A stretch of DNA of 12,246 bases from Actinomycetota bacterium (GTDB lineage Bacteria > Actinomycetota > Thermoleophilia > Gaiellales > Gaiellaceae). The DNA is taken from positions 1 through 12,246 of the forward strand of contig JACCZA010000359.1 in NCBI GenBank assembly GCA_013696185.1. Reading direction: 5' to 3'. Below are positions 6,776 to 12,129 of this stretch, one piece after another (the stretch's first letter is position 1; the number at the start of each line of letters is the position of its first letter). The notes beneath the pieces are model-generated. The model was given only the letters and a program-made list of their open reading frames with translations. It was not told where the DNA came from and ran no database searches. Position numbers and translations under genes: made by a program.

Positions 6776-8274
6776 GCCGCCGTTCCTCCTGCGACGGACG
6801 CGCGCAGGATCCTGTCCTCGGTGATCGCCTCGCCCTCGAGCAGCCCCGTGACCGAGCCGTCCGAGATCACGGCGACCCGGTCGGCGACGTGGATCAGCTC
6901 CTGCAGGTCGGTCGAGAAGAAGAGGATCGCGTACCCCTCGCGCGCGAGGTTGCGCATGAGCTGGAAGATCTCGCCCTTCGTGCCGACGTCGACGCCTCGC
7001 GTCAGGTCGTAGAGCAGGAGCACCTTCGCCCGCGTCAGGAGGAGCTTCGAGATCACGACCTTCTGCTGGTTGCCGCCGGAGAGGCTCCCGACGGGTTGCT
7101 CCGGGCTCGAGAGCACGATGCTCAGCTGACGGATCGCGTCGCCGACGAGTGCGCGCTCCCGCTCGAGATCGAGCAGGCCACGCCGCGAGAAGCGCTTCGT
7201 CACCGCGAGCGTCACGTTCTCCCGCACGCTCTTCGGCAGCAGGAGGCCCTGGTTCTGGCGGTCCTCCGGGACGAGCGCGAGCCCGATACCCGCCGCGAGC
7301 GCCGCCCGCGGGCTCGAGATCTTCACGGGCCTCCCGTCGAGCTCGATCGTGCCCCGTGCCCGCAGCACGCCGAAGAGGGAGAGGAAGAGCTCGAGCTGGC
7401 CCTGGCCCTGGAGGCCGCCCACGCCGAGGATCTCCCCCTCGCGCAGGTCGAGGTCGATCCCCCGCAGGCGGTGGCCGAAGCGGAGGTCGCGGACGCGCAG
7501 GGCCACCGCCTCGGTCGCCGTCGCCTCCTTGTCGGGATAGAGCCGCTCGAGCCGCCGCCCGAGCATCATCGACACGATCTCGTCCTCGCTCGCGGCCGCG
7601 CCCTCGGTGACACCGACGCTGTGGCCGTTGCGGAAGACCGTGATGCGGCTCGCCACCTCGCGCACCTCGGCGAGGCGGTGCGAGATGTAGACGACGATCA
7701 TCCCGCCGGCCGCAAGGCGGCGAGCGAGGTCCAGCAGCCACGAGACCTCCTTCGGGGAGAGCGCCGAGGTGGCCTCGTCGAGGATCAGGACGCGGGGATC
7801 GCCCGCGACCGCCTTGGCGACCTCGACGAGCTGGCGCTCGGCGACCGACAGGCTCCGTACCTCGATGTCCGGATCGAGCGGCGGAAAGTCGAGGCGCCCG
7901 AAGAGCGCGCGCGTGTCGCGGCGCACGCGCCTCCTCGAGATCGTGCCGAGCGGCGTCAGCCGCTCGCGACGGAACCAGACGTTCTCCGCCACCGTGAGAT
8001 CGGGGACGAGCGACAGCTCCTGGAACACGGCGGCGACGCCGTGGCTCGCCGCATCCCGCGGGCTCCGGGCGGCGAGCGGCTCGCCGAAGAGCACGACCTC
8101 CCCCTCATCTGGTCGGACGGCTCCCGTCAAAATTTTGATGAAGGTGCTCTTGCCGGCGCCGTTCTCGCCGATCAGCGCGTGCACCTCGCCCGCATCGGCC
8201 TCGAAGTCGACACCGTCGAGCGCGAGCACTCCGCCGAAGCGCTTGGTCACCGCCCGGGCCTCGAGGTCAGCCAT
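6772..8274 (-). CDS. Sugar ABC transporter double ATP-binding protein (RbsA/MglA-like)
   Basis: A 500-residue fused ATPase with two nucleotide-binding domains, the usual length for RbsA/MglA proteins, energising the two permeases. Domain 1 (about 1-240) is canonical: Walker A GENGAGKS (36-43), Q85, signature LSVAERQ (142-148), Walker B VLILDE (162-167) and H199. Domain 2 (about 255-500) has the degenerate Walker A typical of the family (GGLQGQGQ, 286-293), VPEDRQNQGLLL (336-347) and signature LSGGNQQ (398-404). Its Walker B reads VLLLYDLTRG (418-427), where the usual form is LLLDEPTRG. ATG 8274 overlaps the M24 gene by 8 bp. The codons for FIKIL just after Walker A (8127-8138 region) are AT-rich, unlike the rest of the gene. 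Substrate specificity cannot be inferred from the ATPase. Confidence 0.97.
   Translation of the reverse strand: MADLEARAVTKRFGGVLALDGVDFEADAGEVHALIGENGAGKSTFIKILTGAVRPDEGEVVLFGEPLAARSPRDAASHGVAAVFQELSLVPDLTVAENVWFRRERLTPLGTISRRRVRRDTRALFGRLDFPPLDPDIEVRSLSVAERQLVEVAKAVAGDPRVLILDEATSALSPKEVSWLLDLARRLAAGGMIVVYISHRLAEVREVASRITVFRNGHSVGVTEGAAASEDEIVSMMLGRRLERLYPDKEATATEAVALRVRDLRFGHRLRGIDLDLREGEILGVGGLQGQGQLELFLSLFGVLRARGTIELDGRPVKISSPRAALAAGIGLALVPEDRQNQGLLLPKSVRENVTLAVTKRFSRRGLLDLERERALVGDAIRQLSIVLSSPEQPVGSLSGGNQQKVVISKLLLTRAKVLLLYDLTRGVDVGTKGEIFQLMRNLAREGYAILFFSTDLQELIHVADRVAVISDGSVTGLLEGEAITEDRILRASVAGGTAA
6785..6790 (-). promoter_or_regulatory. Ribosome binding site of the first permease
   Basis: Perfect AGGAGG on the minus strand inside the end of the ATPase gene, nine bases before GTG 6775. 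It is the strongest internal ribosome site found in the operon and fixes the GTG start of the permease. Confidence 0.75.
8127..8138. repeat. AT-only-core 12-bp palindrome TCAAAATTTTGA inside the ATPase gene
   Basis: A perfect inverted repeat with an A4T4 core, embedded in a very GC-rich coding region. It spells the rare-looking codons AAA ATT TTG (Lys-Ile-Leu) just after the first Walker A motif. The function is unknown; it could be chance, a protein-binding site or a bent-DNA element. Confidence 0.5.
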
Positions 8275-9400
8275 CCATGCCCCAGCCGAAGCTCGACAGG
8301 ACCTCGGGCCCGCTCTCGGTGACGAGCACGATCCTCTCGGCCCGAGCGCCTGTCGTGCCCTCCGAGCCCGCGTACGCGCCGGGCTCGACCGCGAAGACCA
8401 TGTTCGCCTCGATCGGCGTGTGGTCGTAGGGGACGAGGCGCGGCTCCTCGTTGACAGCCGTCCCGATCCCGTGCCCCGCGTAGTGGGCAGGCTCCAAGCC
8501 GTGCTGGCCGAGGGCCTCCGCGGCCGCCTCGAACGCGTCGCTGGCCCGACGCCCGGGGCGCAGCGCGTCCGCGGCCGCTTCGAAAGCGGCCCTGGCGGCC
8601 AGGAAGTACCGGAGCTGATCGTCGCTCGGCTCGGCGCCCGCGACGAGCGTGTTCGTGCAGTCGGCCCAGTAGCCCCGGTTGCGGACGCTCAGGTCCATCA
8701 GCACGGTGTCGCCCGGCTCGATCTCGCGGTCGATCGGGCCGCCCGGATAGCGGAGCGTCGCAGTGCGCGGGCCGGTGACCAGCTCTCCCGCCCAGGGCAC
8801 GGGTCGGCCCGCCGTCCGCTCGACGAAGGTGACGACGTCGCCCATCACGTCGAGCTCGTTCCGCCCGGTCCGGGCGAGCGTGCGCAGGGCCTCCTGCCCG
8901 GCGTCCGCCGCGACCACCGCCTCGCGCAGGAGCTCGATCTCGTGGGGCGTCTTGATCAGGCGCGCCGAGCGCAGGATCGGCCGAGCGTCCACTGTCCGGA
9001 AGCCTTCGAGGACCTCCGCGGCCGCGGCGGGAAGGGTTCTGCGGTCCAGGGCGAGCACGTCACCTCGGAGTGCGGCGACGGTGGAGCGCACAGCTGCGAG
9101 GAAGGCGTGCTCGGCGTCCACCGCGTCGAAGTGGCCGAACGTCTCGACGAGGACGTTCTCGTCGGCGCGACTCATCTCCTCCACGCGTGCGGCGTACGCG
9201 TTCGGGGCGAGCAGCGTCGTGCCGCCGTCTGCCGTGACGAGCGCGAGCGTCGGACCGAAGGCGAAGGCGGCGCCGGCGTCGATCGGGGGCGGGACCTCGA
9301 AGCCGGTGGCATAGCAGACGTCCTCGAAGCTCGACAGCAGGGCGGCGCCGGCGCCCGCGCGCCCCAGCGCGGTCGCGAGGCGTCCGGTCTCCGTCTCCAC
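8267..9400 (-). CDS. M24 family metallopeptidase-like protein (Xaa-Pro dipeptidase/creatinase fold)
   Basis: A 377-residue protein with a creatinase-type N-terminal domain (about 1-145, FEDVCYATGFEVP near 25-37) and a C-terminal pita-bread domain starting near RSARLIKTPHEIELLREA (144-161). The five dinuclear-metal ligands are present: D236 and D247 (MDLSVRNRGYWADCTNT), H310 (GHGIG), E339 (VEPGAY) and E355 (ARAERI). The second active-site His, seven residues after the ligand His in methionine aminopeptidase and aminopeptidase P, is Asn317 here (GTAVNEEP). Members cleave Xaa-Pro peptides, but the fold also includes creatinase and ectoine hydrolase, so an amide or C-N hydrolase is equally possible. 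No signal peptide, so cytoplasmic. It is the first gene of the operon. The GTG start has AGGGAGG (9414-9408) seven bases upstream. Confidence 0.92.
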   Translation of the reverse strand: METETGRLATALGRAGAGAALLSSFEDVCYATGFEVPPPIDAGAAFAFGPTLALVTADGGTTLLAPNAYAARVEEMSRADENVLVETFGHFDAVDAEHAFLAAVRSTVAALRGDVLALDRRTLPAAAAEVLEGFRTVDARPILRSARLIKTPHEIELLREAVVAADAGQEALRTLARTGRNELDVMGDVVTFVERTAGRPVPWAGELVTGPRTATLRYPGGPIDREIEPGDTVLMDLSVRNRGYWADCTNTLVAGAEPSDDQLRYFLAARAAFEAAADALRPGRRASDAFEAAAEALGQHGLEPAHYAGHGIGTAVNEEPRLVPYDHTPIEANMVFAVEPGAYAGSEGTTGARAERIVLVTESGPEVLSSFGWGMDG

Positions 9401-9407
9401 GTCCGAA

Positions 9408-9414
9408 CCTCCCT
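9408..9414 (-). promoter_or_regulatory. Ribosome binding site of the M24 gene
   Basis: AGGGAGG on the minus strand, seven bases before GTG 9400. It supports the GTG as the first start codon of the long operon. Confidence 0.75.
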
Positions 9415-9448
9415 TTCGCCTCGATCCGAGTCGACTCCGGCTGCGCCG

Positions 9449-9478
9449 AACCTAGCGTAATATCGGTCAAGTGGTCAA
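9449..9478 (-). promoter_or_regulatory. Candidate promoter of the nine-gene minus-strand operon
   Basis: Reading the minus strand, TTGACC (9478-9473) is followed after 18 bases by TAGGTT (9454-9449), a fair -35/-10 pair. Transcription would start near 9442, giving an untranslated leader of about 40 bases before GTG 9400. The -35 lies wholly inside the inverted repeat at 9470-9484, so a bound regulator would block polymerase. Confidence 0.5.
9458..9471 (+). promoter_or_regulatory. Candidate -10 box for a leaderless regulator transcript
   Basis: TAATAT (9458-9463) stands seven bases before GTG 9471, so transcription would begin at or beside the start codon. No Shine-Dalgarno sequence precedes this GTG, and the frame is closed by TAG at 9453, so no upstream start exists. 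No convincing -35 was found at the ideal spacing (TCGACT at 9431-9436 is 21 bases away). Confidence 0.45.
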
Positions 9479-9484
9479 ACCACT
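9465..9484. promoter_or_regulatory. Candidate operator between the regulator and the catabolic operon
   Basis: AGTGGT-CAA-ACCACT (9470-9484) is a perfect 6-bp inverted repeat with a 3-base spacer, the TGGT-N3-ACCA shape seen for FadR-subfamily GntR regulators. Just upstream, GGTCAAGTGG (9465-9474) recurs exactly at 10895-10904. The element covers the regulator's start codon and the operon's -35, so one site could control both directions, including autoregulation. Confidence 0.6.
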
Positions 9485-10199
9485 CTCCGATCGCGAGGCC
9501 ACTGTCGCTTTCCCCGCGATCCGCCGGAATGCGGTTGCCCGTGAGGCGATCGACACCATCAAGCAGCTCATCGTCCGCGGCGAGCTCGAGGCCGGTCAGC
9601 GCCTGCCCGCGGAGCGGGAGCTGGCGGTGCAGCTCGGTGTCAGCAGGCCGTCCCTGCGCGAGGCGATCCGTGCGCTGATCGCGCTCAACATCCTCGAGAG
9701 CCGTCACGGGGAGGGCACCTTCGTCAGCTCGCTCGAGCCGGATCTCCTCACGGAGCCGATCGACTTCGTGCTGCAGGTGACCGACGGCGGCCTGGCGGCG
9801 CTCTTCGAGGCGCGCCGCGTGCTCGAGGCGGGCATCGCCGCCCTCGCGGCCGAGCGCGCGACGGACCTCGAGCTCGCCCAGCTCGACGACTTCGTCAAGC
9901 GGGGACGGACGAAGCTCCAGCATGCCGAGGCCTTCATCGAGCACGACGTCGAGTTCCACGAGCGGCTCCGGCGATACGCGCGGAGCCCGGTGCTCTCGAG
10001 CATGCTCGGCAGCGTGAGCACGCTCTCACTCGAGAGTCGCCGCCGCACCGCCCAGACGCCGTCCGTCCGCGCCCGATCGCTGTCCGACCACGCGAAGATG
10101 GTCAAGACGCTGAAGGCGCGCGACCCCGAGGCGGCGCGCCGCGCGATGGTCGCCCATCTCGAGCACGTCCTCGTCGGGCTCCCCGCCGCGGCTCACTGA
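9471..10199 (+). CDS. GntR-family transcriptional regulator, FadR subfamily (FCD domain)
   Basis: A 242-residue DNA-binding regulator. The winged helix-turn-helix is at about 20-88: LIVRGELEAGQRLPAERELA, then the recognition helix region VSRPSLREAIRALIALNILE and the wing HGEGTFV. The helical FCD ligand domain follows (about 105-235) with the family's metal-binding residues D159, H163, H207 and H229 all present. FCD regulators usually sense organic acids or sugar acids bound at that metal, which suits the dehydratase-rich neighbourhood. It is divergent from the nine-gene operon with a 70-bp gap that holds a matching inverted repeat, so it is probably the local repressor (inference). The GTG start lacks a Shine-Dalgarno and is probably leaderless. 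Its stop overlaps the convergent SDR gene by 7 bp. Confidence 0.93.
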   Translation: MVKPLSDREATVAFPAIRRNAVAREAIDTIKQLIVRGELEAGQRLPAERELAVQLGVSRPSLREAIRALIALNILESRHGEGTFVSSLEPDLLTEPIDFVLQVTDGGLAALFEARRVLEAGIAALAAERATDLELAQLDDFVKRGRTKLQHAEAFIEHDVEFHERLRRYARSPVLSSMLGSVSTLSLESRRRTAQTPSVRARSLSDHAKMVKTLKARDPEAARRAMVAHLEHVLVGLPAAAH

Positions 10200-10900
10200 G
10201 CCAGATAACCGCCGTCGACGGCGAGGACGTGCCCGGTGACCATGCTCGAGGCGTCGCTCGCGAGGAAGAGCGCCGGACCCACGATCTCCGCAGGTGCGCC
10301 GAAGCGTCCGAGAGGGGTGGCGTCGAGCAGCCGCCGGTAGACGGCGGGGCGGTCCGGCAGGTTGCGACGTACGAGAGGCGTCTCGAACGTGCTCGGAGCG
10401 AGCGCGTTCACGCGCACGCCGTGCGGAGCCCACTCCACGGCCAGCGCGCGGGTCAGCTGGACGACGCCGCCCTTGCTCGCGACGTACGCGACCGATCCGG
10501 CGAGGCCGACGAGGCCGAGCGTGGATGCCATGTTCACGATCGAGCCCCTGCCCGCCGGGATCATCCGGCGCGCGGCGGCGCGGCAACAGGTGAACGTGCC
10601 GGTGAGGTTGACGTCGAGGACCCGGTGCCAGAGCTCGTCGTCGTACTCCACGGCCTCGCCCCACCCACCGATGCCGGCCGCGTTGACCAGCACGTCCAGG
10701 GCTTCCGGCAGCGCGCGCTCGACAGCATCGGGGTCGCGCACGTCGACCGCGGCGACGCCCTCACCACCGGTGAGGTCGAGCCCGACCACGGTCGCGCCGG
10801 CCTCCGCCAGCGCCCGGGCGATCTCGAGGCCCAGACCGCTCGCCGCACCGGTGACGGCCGCGACTCGCCCGTCGAGCCGGAAGAGCTCGCCCGTGGTCAA
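10193..10900 (-). CDS. Short-chain dehydrogenase/reductase (SDR), second copy
   Basis: A 235-residue classical SDR, distinct from the one inside the long operon. It shows TGAASGLG (17-24), an acidic residue after strand 2 (GLDLTG, D42) suggesting NAD(H), NAAG (73-76), N98, catalytic S126, Y139 and K143 (YVASK), and the C-terminal VTGHVLAVDGGYL. The region replacing the usual PG motif reads APSTFETP. It probably oxidises a sugar-derived hydroxy acid or lactone precursor, by context only. The only start consistent with the fold is TTG 10900, preceded nine bases upstream by AAAGG (10914-10910). An in-frame TAA lies farther upstream and no ATG or GTG intervenes. The start codon lies inside the inverted repeat at 10895-10911. 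It is divergent from the receptor gene and convergent with the regulator. Confidence 0.9.
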   Translation of the reverse strand: MTTGELFRLDGRVAAVTGAASGLGLEIARALAEAGATVVGLDLTGGEGVAAVDVRDPDAVERALPEALDVLVNAAGIGGWGEAVEYDDELWHRVLDVNLTGTFTCCRAAARRMIPAGRGSIVNMASTLGLVGLAGSVAYVASKGGVVQLTRALAVEWAPHGVRVNALAPSTFETPLVRRNLPDRPAVYRRLLDATPLGRFGAPAEIVGPALFLASDASSMVTGHVLAVDGGYLAQ

Positions 10901-10911
10901 GTGGCTTGACC
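10895..10911. promoter_or_regulatory. Candidate second operator, perfect 17-bp inverted repeat
   Basis: GGTCAAG-TGG-CTTGACC is a perfect 7-bp inverted repeat with a 3-base spacer. Its first ten bases are identical to 9465-9474 at the regulator promoter, and 13 of 17 positions match in that alignment. It overlaps the receptor promoter's -35 and the SDR start codon. Confidence 0.6.
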
Positions 10912-10934
10912 TTTGACGAGGCGCAGCTTATGGT
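10906..10934 (+). promoter_or_regulatory. Candidate promoter of the solute-binding protein gene
   Basis: TTGACC (10906-10911), an exact 17-base spacer, then TATGGT (10929-10934). Transcription would start near 10941, about 28 bases before ATG 10969. The -35 is the right arm of the inverted repeat. A weaker minus-strand -10 (CATAAG, 10932-10927) for the SDR gene overlaps the same bases. Confidence 0.55.
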
Positions 10935-10968
10935 CGTGGGTCCACTGGGTCGACACGGGAGGGTTTGC

Positions 10969-12063
10969 ATGCTTCGTCGTCTCACGAGGCCGCTCGGCGT
11001 AGCGCTCGTCACCGCCGGCGTCCTTGCCATGGCAGCGACCGCGGCGTTCGGTCAGCGCGACGGCGCGACCGCGCCGAATGCCCAGGTCGCAGAGAAGTAC
11101 ACGATCTACCTGTCGAACAACTTTCTCGGCAACGACTGGCGCCAGCAGATGGAGCGGGTCGCGAAGGTGTCGGTCTCGAAGGGACCGCTCGCCGGGCGCG
11201 TCGACCTCAAGATCGAGAACGTCGAGACGACGGTCCAGGCGCAGATCAACTCGCTCAACAACATCATCCGCTCGCGGCCGGACGCGATCCTCGTCGACGC
11301 GGGCTCCGGGACCGCGCTGAACCCGACGATCGCTCGCGCGTGCGCGCAGGGCATCCTCGTCATCTCCTTCGACCAGGTCGTCACGGCACCCTGCGCCTAC
11401 AAGCTCCAGAGCAACTTCAAGGCGATTCCGCGGGTGATGGCCGCCTGGATGGCCAAGACCCTGAAGGGGAAGGGCAAGGTCTTCATCGACACGGGCCTCG
11501 CAGGGGCCCCGATCTCGGCGCAGATCGCCAACGGCTACAAGTCGGTGCTGAAGAAGTCTCCGGGCATCGAGATCATCGGCACCTTCAATGGCAACTACGC
11601 TCTCGGGCCGGAGCAGGCGGGGGTCGCGAACCTGCTCTCCGCGCACCCGGACGTCGACGGCATCCTGACGCAGGGATACGGCTCCGGCGCGCTCAAGGCG
11701 CTGAAGCAGGCGGGCCACAAGCCCGTGCCCGTCACCGGGTTCTCCTACAACACCTCGGCCGTGGCGTGCCTGCAGACGAAGGGTGCGAAGTGCATCCTCG
11801 GCTCGAACGCTCCGTACCTGAGTTCGGAGGCGATCAAGCTCGCCGTCGAGGTGCTCGACGGCAAGAAGCCGAAGCAGCCGCGGAACATCTACAACTACAC
11901 GCCGTACTTCACGACGAATCCGGTGACGATCTCGGGATACGGCTACGCGAAGATGGAGAAGCTCCAGGTCGGCAAGAACGCGTTCCCGAAGCTCCCGCCG
12001 GGGCTGACGCTGCCGATCAGCCCGTCGTGGGTCACCATCACGCCGAAGGAAGCTTCGGGCTAG
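10969..12063 (+). CDS. Sugar ABC transporter substrate-binding protein (periplasmic-binding-protein type 1, RbsB-like)
   Basis: A 364-residue exported receptor of the ribose/galactose-binding class, presumably delivering the substrate to the two permeases. The N-terminus is a signal peptide: RR-containing basic start, hydrophobic stretch 9-27, likely cleavage near AFG-Q (28/29). No lipobox Cys is seen, so membrane attachment is unexplained. The mature part starts with YTIYLSNNFLGNDWRQQM (44-61) and continues INSLNNIIRSRPDAILVDAGS (93-113), GILVISFDQ (128-136), KVFIDTG (170-176), DVDGILTQGYGSG (228-240) and SEAIKLAVEVLDGK (286-299). Four cysteines (142/125 and 267/275) could form two disulfides. 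ATG 10969 has GGGAGGG five bases upstream; an earlier in-frame start would spoil the signal peptide. It is a separate unit from the ATPase and permease genes, linked by a shared operator-like sequence. Confidence 0.95.
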   Translation: MLRRLTRPLGVALVTAGVLAMAATAAFGQRDGATAPNAQVAEKYTIYLSNNFLGNDWRQQMERVAKVSVSKGPLAGRVDLKIENVETTVQAQINSLNNIIRSRPDAILVDAGSGTALNPTIARACAQGILVISFDQVVTAPCAYKLQSNFKAIPRVMAAWMAKTLKGKGKVFIDTGLAGAPISAQIANGYKSVLKKSPGIEIIGTFNGNYALGPEQAGVANLLSAHPDVDGILTQGYGSGALKALKQAGHKPVPVTGFSYNTSAVACLQTKGAKCILGSNAPYLSSEAIKLAVEVLDGKKPKQPRNIYNYTPYFTTNPVTISGYGYAKMEKLQVGKNAFPKLPPGLTLPISPSWVTITPKEASG

Positions 12064-12086
12064 CCCGCCGTCGATCGGTCGAGGTG

Positions 12087-12129
12087 AAGGCCTCCGGGCA
12101 CGGCCACCAAGCCGCGCCCGGAGGCCTTT
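12087..12129 (+). terminator. Rho-independent-type terminator after the receptor gene
   Basis: A 13-bp perfect stem (12087-12099 with 12116-12128) is extended inward, after one mismatch, by CGGC/GCCG (12101-12104 with 12111-12114) around a 6-base loop. A short T run follows (12127-12129). It starts 24 bases after the TAG of the receptor. The stem is near-symmetrical and could serve both strands. Confidence 0.8.

Noticed and set aside
6889..9460. Long plus-strand open frames opposite the ATPase and M24 genes (6889-8322, 7769-9460)
   Set aside because: The opposite strand encodes complete proteins with intact catalytic motifs; the plus frames show no recognisable domain.
10906..10968. Upstream start for the receptor at 10906 (TTG)
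   Set aside because: It would add 21 polar residues before the signal peptide and begin inside the predicted -35; ATG 10969 has GGGAGGG at good spacing.
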